The position numbers were made by a program, and so were the translations under genes. DNA of 64,000 nt from Flavobacteriales bacterium (GTDB lineage: Bacteria; Bacteroidota; Bacteroidia; Flavobacteriales_F; PHOS-HE28): assembly GCA_016703005.1 (NCBI GenBank), contig JADJCX010000018.1:1-64000 (forward strand), in the 5' to 3' direction. Shown here one piece after another: positions 51,594 to 63,300 of the stretch. The number at the start of each line of letters is the position of its first letter. The first letter of the stretch is position 1. The notes under the pieces were generated by a model. That model worked only from the letters and a program-made list of their open reading frames with translations, did not search any database and had not been told where the DNA came from.

Positions 51594-54500
51594 ATGGCCC
51601 AGGCGAAGACCAGCACCACCAAGAAGAACAAGCGCATCGATTTCGGGTCGAACTTGCTCTCGAAAGACTACCCCGACTTCCTTGATATCCAGCTCAAGAG
51701 CTTCGAGGAGTTTTTCCAGATCGAGACCCTCCCGGAGAACCGTTCGCACGAAGGTCTTTTCAAGACTTTCCAAGAGAACTTCCCCATTACCGATACGCGC
51801 AACCAGTTCGTACTGGAATTCCTCGATTATTTCATCGACCCGCCCCGGTATAGCATCGATGAGTGCATCGAGCGTGGTCTTACCTACAGCGTTCCGCTGA
51901 AGGCCAAGCTGAAGCTGTACTGCACCGATCCCGAACACGAGGATTTCGAAACCATCGTGCAGGACGTTTATCTGGGCCAGATCCCCTACATGACCCCCAA
52001 GGGCTCGTTCGTTGTGAACGGGGCCGAGCGTGTGGTCGTTAGCCAATTGCACCGTAGCCCGGGCGTGTTCTTCGGCCAAAGCCGCCACGCCAACGGCACC
52101 AAACTGTACAGCGCCCGTGTCATCCCTTTCAAAGGGTCGTGGATCGAATTCGCCACGGACATCAACGGCGTGATGTACGCATACATCGATCGTAAGAAGA
52201 AGTTGCCGGTGACCACGCTGTTGCGTGCCATCGGTTTTGAGAGTGATAAACAGATCCTGGAGATCTTCGGCTTGGCCGATGAGATCAAGGTGACCAAGGC
52301 CGCGCTGAAGGAAAGCGTGGGCCGCAAGCTGGCTGCTCGTGTATTGAAGACCTGGGTAGAGGACTTCGTGGACGAGGACACCGGCGAGGTGGTGAGCATT
52401 GAGCGGAACGAAGTGCTGATCGATCGTGAAACGATCATCGAAGAGCACCACGTGGAGATGATCGCGGAGAGCGGTGCCAAAACCGTGATCCTGCACAAGA
52501 AGGAGATCAACGCCGCCGACTACGCGCTGATCTATAACACCCTGCAAAAGGACACCTCGAACAGCGAGAAAGAAGCTGTGGAAGTGATCTACCGCCAATT
52601 GCGGAATGCGGAACCACCCGATATCGAAACAGCCCGCGGCGTGATCGACAAACTGTTCTTCAGCGAACAGCGTTACGACCTCGGTGAAGTGGGTCGTTAC
52701 CGGATCAATAAGAAACTCGGTCTCGAGAGCGAACTGAGCGTTCGCGTACTGACCAAAGAGGACATCATCAGCATCATCAAGTTCCTGATCGAACTGGTGA
52801 ACGTGAAGGCCGATGTGGACGATATCGACCACTTGAGCAACCGTCGGGTGCGTACCGTGGGCGAGCAGTTGCACGCACAGTTCGGCGTAGGCCTGGCCCG
52901 TATGGCCCGCACCATCCGCGAGCGCATGAACGTGCGCGACAACGAGGTGTTCACGCCGACCGATCTGATCAATGCCAAAACCCTGAGCTCGGTGATCAAC
53001 TCGTTCTTCGGAACGAACCAGTTGAGCCAGTTCATGGACCAGACGAACCCACTGGCCGAGATCACCCACAAGCGTCGTATGTCGGCACTCGGGCCCGGAG
53101 GTCTGAGCCGCGAACGCGCCGGCTTCGAAGTACGTGACGTTCACTACACGCACTACGGCCGCCTCTGCACGATCGAGACGCCTGAAGGACCGAACAACGG
53201 TTTGATCAGCAGCTTGTGCGTGTACAGCAAGATCAACAGCCTCGGCTTCATCGAGACGCCATATCGCCACGTGAAAGCGGGCAAGGTGGATCTGAAGAGC
53301 GAGGTGGTTTACCTCACCGCTGAGGAAGAGGACAACAAGATGATCGCTCAGGCCAACGCCTTGGTGAATGAAGATGGTACGTTCGAAGGGCATCGGGTGA
53401 AAGCGCGCCTCATGGGCGACTTCCCTGTGGTGGAGCCTACCGAACTGCACTTGATGGACGTGGCGCCGAACCAGATCGCGTCGATCGCAGCGTCGTTGAT
53501 CCCGTTCCTGGAGCACAACGATGCCAACCGTGCGCTCATGGGATCGAACATGATGCGTCAAGCCGTGCCGCTGCTGCGGCCCGAGGCCCCGATCGTGGGT
53601 ACCGGCTTGGAAGAACTGGTTGCACGCGACAGCCGTGTGCTATTGACCGCGGAAGGCGAAGGCACTGTGAAATACGTGGACAGCGATCGCATCCTGATCG
53701 AATACAAGCGTACCGAAGACCAACGCACCGTAAGCTTCGAAGGGGACGAGAAAGAGTACAAGCTCACCAAGTTCCTGAAGACCAACCAAAGCACTTGCAT
53801 GAACCTGCGCCCATTGGTGCGCAAGGGTGATAAGGTGACAGCGGGCCAGACGCTCTGCGAAGGCTACGGCACACAGGACGGTGAGCTGGCTATCGGCCGG
53901 AACCTCGTTGTGGCGTTCATGCCATGGAAGGGGAACAACTTCGAGGATGCTATCGTGCTCAGCGAGCGCGTGAGCCGCGAGGACGTGTTCACCTCGATCC
54001 ACATCGACGAGTACAACATGGAGGTGCGCGATACCAAGCGTGGCTTGGAGGAACTCACCGCCGATATCCCGAACGTTTCGGAAGAAGCGACGAAGGACCT
54101 CGACGAGAACGGCTTGATCCGCATCGGTGCCGAGATCAACGAAGGCGATATCCTCATCGGCAAGATCACACCGAAAGGGGAGACCGATCCAAGCCCGGAG
54201 GAAAAACTGCTCCGTGCCATCTTCGGTGATAAGGCTGGTGATGTGAAGGACGCTTCGATGAAAGCGCCTCCAAGCACCAAGGGTATTGTCATCGACAAGA
54301 AACTCTTCAGCCGCGCCATCAAGGACAAGAAGAGCAAGGGCAACGAGAAAGGAGTTCTGGAGGCCATCGACAAGGATTACGACAAGGAGCTCGCGACCTT
54401 GAAGGATCTCCTCGTGGAGAAGATGATGAAGTTCATGGGTGGTCTCACCTGCAACGGCATCTTCAACAAGTACAAGGAGGAGATGGTGAAGAAGGGAGCC

Positions 54501-55439
54501 AAGTTCACGGCCAAGGTGCTACAGGGCATCGACTACGTGACGGTGGACCCCACGGATTGGACGAGCGACAAGAAGACGAACGAACTCGCTCGTCAGCTCA
54601 TCCACAACTACAACATCCGCTACAACGACATCGGTGGTGCTTACAAGCGGAAGAAATTCCAAGTGAGCATCGGCGACGAATTGCCAGCAGGTATCGTGAA
54701 ACTGGCGAAAGTCTATGTGGCCGCGAAGCGCAAGCTGAGCATCGGCGACAAGATGGCCGGACGTCACGGTAACAAGGGCATTGTGGCGCGTATCGTTCGC
54801 GATGCCGACATGCCGTACATGGCCGACGGAACACCGGTGGATATCGTTCTGAACCCACTGGGTGTACCAAGCCGCATGAACTTGGGCCAGATCTATGAGA
54901 CCGTGCTCGGATGGGCCGGAATGGTACTGGGTCGTAAGTATGCTACGCCGATCTTCGATGGTGCAACGATCGATGAGATCAACGCTGAAAGCGAGGAAGC
55001 CGGTCTGCCACGCAGCGGCAAGATGGACCTATACGATGGTGGTACCGGGGAACGGTTCCACCAGCCCGCTACCGTGGGCGTGATCTACATGCTGAAGCTC
55101 GCCCACATGGTGGATGACAAGATGCACGCGCGTTCCATCGGACCTTACTCGCTCATCACGCAGCAGCCGCTGGGTGGTAAGGCCCAGTTCGGTGGTCAGC
55201 GTTTCGGTGAAATGGAAGTGTGGGCGTTGGAGGCCTTCGGTGCCGCCAACATCCTGCAGGAGATCCTCACCGTGAAGAGCGATGACGTGCAGGGTCGTGC
55301 GAAGGCTTACGAGGCCATCGTCAAAGGCGAACCCATGCCGACCCCGGGTATCCCTGAATCCTTCAACGTGCTTCTCCACGAATTGCGTGGCCTCACGCTC
55401 AACGTGAGCTTGGAGAACACTGAAACCATCAATAACTGA
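51594..55439 (+). CDS. rpoB: DNA-directed RNA polymerase beta subunit
   Basis: A 1281-residue protein with uninterrupted reading. The N-terminus is LSKDYPDFLDIQLKSFEEFF. The rifampicin-binding region reads FFGTNQLSQFMDQTNPLAEITHKRRMSALGPGGLSRERAGFEVRDVH (in parts), with the wild-type Asp, His and Ser at the usual resistance positions visible (QFMDQTN, THKRRMSALG). The flap/fork and the C-terminal GEMEVWALEAFGAANILQE with the clamp-anchoring tail are also present. The upstream frame to 51546 is not used; ATG 51594 fits. Confidence 0.98.
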   Translation: MAQAKTSTTKKNKRIDFGSNLLSKDYPDFLDIQLKSFEEFFQIETLPENRSHEGLFKTFQENFPITDTRNQFVLEFLDYFIDPPRYSIDECIERGLTYSVPLKAKLKLYCTDPEHEDFETIVQDVYLGQIPYMTPKGSFVVNGAERVVVSQLHRSPGVFFGQSRHANGTKLYSARVIPFKGSWIEFATDINGVMYAYIDRKKKLPVTTLLRAIGFESDKQILEIFGLADEIKVTKAALKESVGRKLAARVLKTWVEDFVDEDTGEVVSIERNEVLIDRETIIEEHHVEMIAESGAKTVILHKKEINAADYALIYNTLQKDTSNSEKEAVEVIYRQLRNAEPPDIETARGVIDKLFFSEQRYDLGEVGRYRINKKLGLESELSVRVLTKEDIISIIKFLIELVNVKADVDDIDHLSNRRVRTVGEQLHAQFGVGLARMARTIRERMNVRDNEVFTPTDLINAKTLSSVINSFFGTNQLSQFMDQTNPLAEITHKRRMSALGPGGLSRERAGFEVRDVHYTHYGRLCTIETPEGPNNGLISSLCVYSKINSLGFIETPYRHVKAGKVDLKSEVVYLTAEEEDNKMIAQANALVNEDGTFEGHRVKARLMGDFPVVEPTELHLMDVAPNQIASIAASLIPFLEHNDANRALMGSNMMRQAVPLLRPEAPIVGTGLEELVARDSRVLLTAEGEGTVKYVDSDRILIEYKRTEDQRTVSFEGDEKEYKLTKFLKTNQSTCMNLRPLVRKGDKVTAGQTLCEGYGTQDGELAIGRNLVVAFMPWKGNNFEDAIVLSERVSREDVFTSIHIDEYNMEVRDTKRGLEELTADIPNVSEEATKDLDENGLIRIGAEINEGDILIGKITPKGETDPSPEEKLLRAIFGDKAGDVKDASMKAPPSTKGIVIDKKLFSRAIKDKKSKGNEKGVLEAIDKDYDKELATLKDLLVEKMMKFMGGLTCNGIFNKYKEEMVKKGAKFTAKVLQGIDYVTVDPTDWTSDKKTNELARQLIHNYNIRYNDIGGAYKRKKFQVSIGDELPAGIVKLAKVYVAAKRKLSIGDKMAGRHGNKGIVARIVRDADMPYMADGTPVDIVLNPLGVPSRMNLGQIYETVLGWAGMVLGRKYATPIFDGATIDEINAESEEAGLPRSGKMDLYDGGTGERFHQPATVGVIYMLKLAHMVDDKMHARSIGPYSLITQQPLGGKAQFGGQRFGEMEVWALEAFGAANILQEILTVKSDDVQGRAKAYEAIVKGEPMPTPGIPESFNVLLHELRGLTLNVSLENTETINN

Positions 55440-55458
55440 TCGTTCAACAGCACCTACG

Positions 55459-58400
55459 ATGAAGAAGGATGTAAAGCTGACCAGCAACTTCAACAAGATC
55501 GTCATCAGTCTTGCGAGCCCGGAATTGATCCTGGAGCGCAGCCCATGGTGGAGGTGATCAAGCCGGAGACGATCAACTACCGCACGTACAAGCCCGAACG
55601 CGATGGTTTGTTCTGCGAGCGGATCTTCGGTCCGGTAAAGGATTTCGAATGCCACTGCGGTAAGTACAAGCGTATCCGTTATAAGGGTATCGTGTGCGAT
55701 CGCTGCGGTGTGGAAGTGACGGAGAAGAAGGTCCGCCGCGAGCGCATGGGACACATTTCGCTCACCGTTCCGGTGGCGCACATCTGGTACTTCCGCAGCC
55801 TGCCCAATAAGATCGGTTACTTGCTGGGCCTGCCCACCAAGAAGCTCGACCAGATCATCTACTACGAGCGCTATGTGGTTATCCAAGCCGGCACCGGTAC
55901 CGCAACGAACAAGGAGGGTGTTGCCATCCAATACCTCGACTTCCTCACGGAAGAAGAGTACCTCGACGCGCTCGAGCAATTGGGCAAGGACAACCAGCAC
56001 CTCGACGACAGTGACCCGAACAAGTTCATCGCCAAAATGGGCGCTGAAGCATTGAACGACCTGCTCCGTCGTTTGGACTTGGACACCTTGAGCTATGACC
56101 TGCGTCACAAGGCGAATACCGAGACCAGTCAGCAGCGCAAGAACGAAGCACTGAAGCGCCTCAACGTGGTGGAAGCCTTGCGTGAAGCCAACACGCGCCG
56201 CGAGAACAAGCCCGAATGGATGATCGTGAAGGTGGTTCCGGTCATCCCGCCCGAGTTGCGCCCCCTGGTGCCCCTGGATGGTGGCCGTTTCGCCACCAGC
56301 GATCTGAACGATCTCTATCGCCGTGTGATCATCCGTAACAACCGCTTGAAGCGGTTGGTGGAGATCAAAGCACCTGAGGTGATCCTGCGCAACGAAAAGC
56401 GCATGTTGCAGGAAGCCGTGGACAGCCTCTTCGACAACAGTCGCAAGAGCAGTGCGGTGAAGAGCGAGAGTAACCGTCCCTTGAAGTCATTGAGCGATTC
56501 GCTCAAGGGCAAGCAGGGCCGGTTCCGTCAGAACCTGCTCGGTAAGCGTGTCGACTACAGTGCACGTTCCGTGATCGTTGTAGGACCCGAACTGAAATTG
56601 CATGAATGCGGTTTGCCCAAGGGTATGGCTGCCGAGTTGTTCAAGCCGTTCATCATCCGCAAGCTCATCGAGCGGGGATTGTGAAGACGGTGAAGAGCGC
56701 CAAGAAGATCGTGGACAAGAAGGAGCCCGTGGTGTGGGACATTTTGGAGAGCGTGCTGAAGGGCCATCCTGTGCTCCTGAACCGCGCACCAACGCTCCAC
56801 CGTCTGGGTATCCAAGCTTTCCAGCCCAAGTTGATCGAGGGCAAGGCCATCCAGTTGCACCCGCTCGTTTGTACGGCGTTCAACGCTGACTTCGATGGTG
56901 ACCAAATGGCCGTACACGTGCCCCTCGGACACGCTGCTATCCTGGAAGCCCAACTGCTCATGTTGGCCAGCCACAACATCCTGAACCCTGCCAACGGTGC
57001 GCCTATCGCGGTGCCTAGCCAGGACATGGTGCTAGGGTTGTATTACATCACCAAAGGGCGGAAGAGCGAAAAGGACCATCCTGTGAAGGGTGAAGGCCGT
57101 ACGTTCTACAGCCCTGAGGAGGTGGTTATCGCTTACAACGAGAACCGCGTGGACTTGCACGCTTGGATCAAGGTGCGTTGGACCGGTGTGGATGGCAAGA
57201 GCCAGATCATCGAGACGACCGTTGGTCGTGTATTGTTCAATGATGTGGTGCCGGATGAGGCTGGCTACATCAACGAGCTGCTGACCAAAAAGGCTCTTCG
57301 CGATATCATCGGCCGTGTGCTGAAGACGGCTGGCACAGCTAAAGCCGCCAAGTTCCACGACGATATCAAAGAGATTGGCTTCAACATCGCCTTCAAGGGT
57401 GGTCTGTCCTTCAACTTGGAGGACGTGATCGTGCCAGACGAGAAGGAGAAGTTGGTGAAAGCAGCGCAGAAGGAAGTGGACGAAGTGATGGGCAACTACA
57501 ACATGGGCCTGATCACCAACAATGAGCGTTACAACCAGGTCATCGACATCTGGACACACACGAATAGCCGTGTGACCAAAACGTTGATGGACCGCCTCGC
57601 AGCCGACCGTCAGGGCTTCAACTCCATCTTCATGATGATGGACAGTGGTGCTCGTGGTAGTAAAGAGCAGATCCGTCAGCTCAGCGGTATGCGGGGTCTT
57701 ATGGCCAAGCCGCAGAAGAGCGGTGGTGGTGGTTCGCAGGACATTATCGAGAACCCCATCCTCTCGAACTTCAAAGAAGGACTTTCGATCCTTGAGTACT
57801 TCATCAGCACGCACGGTGCCCGTAAGGGTCTCGCCGATACCGCGCTGAAGACCGCTGACGCAGGTTACCTGACCCGCCGTCTAGTGGACGTTGCGCAGGA
57901 CGTGGTGATCAACGCCGAGGACTGCGGAACGCTCCGTGGTCTGGTGGCAACGGCACTGAAAAAGAACGAGGAGATCGTGGAGTCGCTCCATGATCGTATC
58001 CTTGGCCGTTGTGCGGTTCACGATGTCTATCACCCACAGACCGGCGAACTGATCGTGTCGAGCGGTGAGCAGATCACCGAGGATATTGCCACGATCATCG
58101 GCGCCAGCCCGATCGAGGAGGTGGAGATCCGCAGCGTCCTGACGTGTGAGCAGAAGAAAGGCGTTTGCACCAAGTGCTACGGTCGCAACCTTGCGACAGG
58201 TCGTATGGTGCACATTGGTGAGGCTGTCGGCGTTATCGCCGCACAGTCCATCGGTGAACCAGGTACCCAGCTTACACTGCGTACGTTCCACGTAGGTGGT
58301 GTTGCAGGTAAGATCACCGAGGAAAGCGAGGTGAAAGCCAAATATGATGGCAAGCTCGAGATCGATGAGCTGCGCACTGTGAAGCGGAAGGACCGCAAGG

Positions 58401-59758
58401 GCGATGATGCCGAGGTGGTCATCAGCCGCAGTACCGAGATGCGCATCGTTGACAGTAACACGGGCATTGTGCTCACCACGAGTGTGATCCCATACGGCGC
58501 CTTCCTGTATGCCAAGAACGGCAAGTCAGTGAAGAAGGGCGACGTGATCTGCACATGGGACCAGTACAACGCCGTCATCATCTCCGAATTGAGCGGTAAG
58601 CTCGAGTTCGAAAGCATCGAAGAGAGCGTCACCTACCGTGAGGAGATCGACGAACAAACCGGGTTCACCGAGAAAGTGATCGTGGAAAGTCGCGACAAGC
58701 GCAAGAACCCCACGATCAAGATCATGGACCTGAAGAGCAAGGAGGAAGTGAAGAGCTACTCGTTGCCCGTAGGTGCGCACATCATGGTGAAAGAGGGTGA
58801 CAAGGTTGAAGCCGGCGACGTGCTGGTGAAGATCCCACGCACCAGTGGAAAGGGCGGTGATATCACCGGTGGTCTGCCACGTGTAACGGAACTGTTCGAA
58901 GCCCGTAACCCGAGCAACCCTGCAGTGGTCAGCGAGATCGACGGTATCATCTCTTACGGCAAGATCAAGCGCGGTAACCGCGAGATCAACGTGGAGAGCC
59001 GTACCGGCGAGCGCAAGACGTATCTGGTTCCCTTGAGCAAGCACATCCTCGTGCAGGAGAACGACTTCATCAAGGCGGGGGCTCCATTGAGCGATGGTAG
59101 CATCAGCCCGATGGATATCCTCGACATCCAAGGCCCGACACGTGTGCAGGAGTACCTCGTTGATGAGGTACAAGAGGTTTATCGCATGCAGGGTGTGAAG
59201 ATCAACGACAAGCACTTCGAGGTGATCGTACGCCAGATGATGCGCAAAGTTGAGATCGAGGATCCCGGGGATACCCGCTTCCTCGAGAAGCAGAGCGTTA
59301 ACAAGTCCGAGTTCATGGGTGCCAACGACGGTATCTACGACCTGATGGTCGTTGTTGATGCTGGCGACAGCTCCAGCTTCAAGGAAGGCCAGATCATTAC
59401 CGCCCGCAAACTGCGCGATGAGAACAGCGCCCTGAAGCGGAAGGATGCGAAACCGGTTGAGGCCCGCCACGCGGCACCCGCAACCGCCCGCACCATGTTG
59501 CAGGGTATTACGCGTGCCTCTTTGCAAACGGAGAGCTTCATGAGCGCCGCCTCGTTCCAAGAGACGACCAAGGTGTTGAACGAAGCTGCCGTGAGCGCGA
59601 AGGAGGATTTCCTTACTGGCTTGAAGGAGAACGTGATCGTTGGTCACTTGATCCCTGCCGGTACCGGCACGCGCCGTTTCCAGAAGAACATCGTGGGTAA
59701 CAAAGACGATATGGAGCGGATGGCCGCTGAGCGTGTTGTTGCGGTTACGGAGGACTGA
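55459..59758 (+). CDS. rpoC: DNA-directed RNA polymerase beta' subunit (two frameshift sites)
   Basis: About 1432 residues when repaired. It begins MKKDVKLTSNFNKIVISLAS and breaks at about 55543, where two extra bases turn SHGEV into the wrong frame. It breaks again near 56682, where one base is missing in ERGIV. The zinc-ribbon Cys residues are visible (FECHCGKYKR, CDRCGVEV), the catalytic metal site NADFDGDQM lies at about 56883-56909, and the second Cys cluster (CGTLRG, CEQKKGVCTKCYG) is present. Both breaks are in an essential gene and the rest is perfect, so these are assembly errors. Ends before DUF3467. Confidence 0.97.
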
Positions 59759-59769
59759 ACCGAAGCACC

Positions 59770-60087
59770 ATGGCCGAGACCGAAAAACCCAAGGGCAACC
59801 AGCTGAACATTGAGATCAGCGAGGAGGTGGCTGATGGCATTTACAGTAACCTGGCCATCATCACCCACAGCAACTCGGAGTTCGTGCTCGATTTTGTGCG
59901 CGTTATGCCCGGTGTGCCCAAGGCGAAGGTGAGGGCTCGTGTGCTCCTCACTCCCCAGCATGCCAAACGGCTGATGCGTGCGCTTGCGGACAACATCAGC
60001 AAGTTCGAGCAGGTACACGGCCAGATCAAGGACACCGAGATGCCCCAGATCCCGATGAACTTTGGCGGACCGGCCGCACAGGCCTGA
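59770..60087 (+). CDS. DUF3467 domain protein
   Basis: A 105-residue protein, NQLNIEISEEVADGIYSNLAIITHSNSEFVLDFVRVMPGVPKAKV (in parts), matching DUF3467, a short family usually found just after rpoC in Bacteroidota. Its function is unknown; the sequence suggests a beta-rich domain and has no signal peptide or membrane segment. It lies 11 bases after rpoC and is followed by the operon's terminator, so it is the last gene of the transcription unit. Confidence 0.85.
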   Translation: MAETEKPKGNQLNIEISEEVADGIYSNLAIITHSNSEFVLDFVRVMPGVPKAKVRARVLLTPQHAKRLMRALADNISKFEQVHGQIKDTEMPQIPMNFGGPAAQA

Positions 60088-60105
60088 GCCAACCTAACAC
60101 AAGGC

Positions 60106-60133
60106 ACAGCCCCCGACGAAAGTCGGGGGCTGT
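60106..60133 (+). terminator. Rho-independent terminator of the rpoBC operon
   Basis: A perfect 12-base stem ACAGCCCCCGAC / GTCGGGGGCTGT with a GNRA (GAAA) loop, followed by ttgcgtt. Located 18 bases after the DUF3467 stop. Confidence 0.85.
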
Positions 60134-60371
60134 TTGCGTTAGCGCTAAGGCCAACGGAGCATGGCTTTGATCGGCCATGTTCTGCGGGGAAGGTTCATCA
60201 TCGACAGGTGTTCGTCGCCCAATTATGTGGCTTTATTGGCCTTAAATCCCTGTTCGACGGGGCCGGGCTCTTGACAACCCTATTCCGCCTAACCCACATT
60301 CGACCGTTCTTTTCAAGGATAGCCCCCCGGTTCTTGGATCTGATCTAAATCACCTAAAGACCGAACGCACC

Positions 60372-63300
60372 ATGAATCTCATGACTCCTTGGCTCTCTGT
60401 AATTCCGAATTGGGCCCGCCTCAGCCACCAAGCCTTACTGATGGTTGGTGCCTCGTTAGCCTTCCAGACGGGATATGCCCAATGCTTGACCTCTCCTGGC
60501 GGCGAGAATGGCACATTGACGCCAACATGCAATGGAACAACTCAAACAATTACGGTCTTGGGTCGGGCGCGGGAATACTCCACGGTCCAGCTCACCGCAG
60601 GAAATACCTACACGTTCAGCATATCAGCCCCGGGTGAGTTCATCACTATCGCCACGACCGCACCCGCTGCGTTGGCTTGGGGTACCACGCCGCTCACTTA
60701 TACTGCTGTGACCACGGGTCCGCATCGTTTCTATCATCACCTGAACGCGGCGTGCGGAACGCAAGGTGCGTTCAGTTTCGTGTTCAAGACGCGATCGGTG
60801 AGTTGTGTTGAGCCCCCTTGCTCCGGCACGCCAGCCGCTGTTACTGTTAGCGGCACGAGCACACCCGTATGTGGTACTGCGGCGGCCCGCACCTACACCC
60901 GTACAGCTGGTTCGACCGGCTTCTCTGGTCTGTCATACCAATGGGCATACAGCCTTACACCCGGCGGGGCGCTCACCAACGTTGGTACGCTGAATGCCCT
61001 GACGTATTCGACCACCGCTGGTGTTACACAAACCCGCTACTACAAGGTGGTCAGCACTTGCTCTAACGGCGGTGGTAGCGCGGTCTCGAACGAGATCCCC
61101 TATGTTGTGAATCCAGTGCCTTCGGCTACCGCAGGTGGCAACTCTCCGATTTGCGAGGGGGCAACGCTGAACCTCACGGGTACTACGGACATCGGGACCA
61201 GCCATTCTTGGACCGGGCCATCGGGGTTCATCAGCGGCGCGCAGAACCCAACACGGCCGCTTATGACGAGTGCTGATGCAGGTACATACACGTACACGGC
61301 AACTGTGGCCGCAACAGGTTGTGCCAGCACCCCCAGCAACTATGCGGTAACGGTGAACCCGGGCTTGAGCATTCCGGTGATCACACCGTCCAGTGCCACC
61401 ACTTGTGCAGGAGCGGGTCAGCTTTTGACGGCTGCGGCTACCTCCAATGCCACTGTGCCGTCATCGCCTTTCAATAGCACCGGGGGGCCGGCGACCATTA
61501 CGGTGACCAACGCGCAGAATGCCAGCATCTATCCGTGGAACCTTGTGATTAGTGGACTTCCGGCATCCGGGATCACTGTTGCTTCGGTCAACATCAACGG
61601 TGTTGCGCACACCTTCCCTGATGATCTGGACATCCTGTTGCAATCGCCTACCGGAACCAACGTGGTCCTTATGTCGGACGCGGGTGGCAATACCGACGTA
61701 ACCGCCACGAACTGGACGTTCTCAACGGGTAGCCCGGCGATGTCCGACGCGGGAACGAATGGCTCCGGAACGTACAGTCCGACCAATATTGGAGCTAGCG
61801 ATGACTTTCCAACGGCTCCCGGCCCAGGGAACGGATTCAGCCAAGCTTCTCCATCGTTGTCATTGTTCACCGGCAATTTCAATGGCACTTGGAAATTGCT
61901 GATCCGTGATGATGCCAATGGTGATGCCGGGTCGGTGACGAGTTGGAGCATCACATTCAGTCTTCCTGCCCCGGTCAGCTATACGTGGTCTCCCAACGTG
62001 GCATTGAGCGGCACGACCGGTCCATCGGTCACGGCTTCCCCTACAAACACACAGATGTACACGGTTACCGCTTCGCACGGGCCGAACGCCTGCACCAGAA
62101 GCGCCGACGTGACGATCACAACAGTTGATCCGCCGAATGCCGGCACGGATGCAACGTTGACGATCTGTAGTAACGCAGCCGCCGCAAGCCTCGTCGCCCA
62201 GCTTGGTGGTGCTCCGGATGGCGGTGGTTCTTGGAGTGGTCCTAGTCCTGTCGTGGGGGTATGTACGATCCCACAACCATGAGCCCGGGTTCATATCTGT
62301 ATACCGTGAACGCATCGCCATGTGCGCCTGCTGTAGCAACCGTGACCGTCACCGAAGATCCCGCTACTGTCTGGTATGCCGATGCTGACAATGACGGTGC
62401 GGGCGACCCGAACGTATCGTTGATGGCTTGCGCGCAACCATTGGGTTACGTGGCGAACGACAATGACGTTTGCCTCGGTGGGCCGGAACCTGGTCAAGCA
62501 TGCAACGACGGTGACCCATGTACGATCAACGATGTGGTGAACGGCTCTTGCACGTGCTCCGGCACATTCGCTGGCGACAGTGACAACGATGGGACCTGCG
62601 ACCCCTTGGACGTCTGTCCGGGCTCACCCGAACCTGGCATGGTCTGCAACGATGGAAACCCGTTCACTACCGGGGATGTCGTGAACGGTGCTTGTGCCTG
62701 CGTTGGAACCCCTGTTCCCTGCACGGAGAACGTGGTGTTGGATCTTCACACGGACAATGCTGGCAGTGAGACCAGTTGGGAGATCAAGGACGCCAACTCT
62801 CCCTTTGTGGTTTGCTCGGGAAACTCATACTCCAGCAACTCAATGATCAGTTTGAACTGTTGTCTGGTACCGGGTTGTTATGTGCTGAACGTGTTCGACA
62901 GCTTCGGCGATGGTATGACCACCGGAGGCTACGTTCTGCGCACCGTGGATGGCGATCGGATCATCGACAATGAGAGCGATGGACAGTTCACCTTCCAGAG
63001 CTCCTCACCGCTCGGTTTCTGCGTGCCGATGGGAACGGATAAGCTCACCGTGTTCACTTGCGATCGCGAGGACCTGAGCGCAGGCAGCGTGATCGTTGCC
63101 AGTGCGAATCCCGCAGTGGCTGGTGAGTTCGGGGTGGGTATCAATCGGATGATGGATACCAGTTCTGGATCTATGACCCCGATGGTTCGTACAGCCGTCG
63201 CATCTATAAGAGCCATGCTTCGCCCGGAGCGGGTGGTGCACCTGGCGCTGATGCCTGCGCCCACCTCAAGTTGAGCAGCATCGTCACGTCCCCTGTACCG

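Noticed and set aside
51570..53561. Long reading frame antisense to rpoB
   Set aside because: A shadow of the GC-rich coding strand; the His/Val/Asp-rich composition is typical of antisense frames.
60134..60371. A small gene or promoter between the rpo terminator and the large T9SS cargo
   Set aside because: No reading frame with a plausible start and no TAnnTTTG box at a suitable distance; only a TTGACA-like string at 60273 without a partner.
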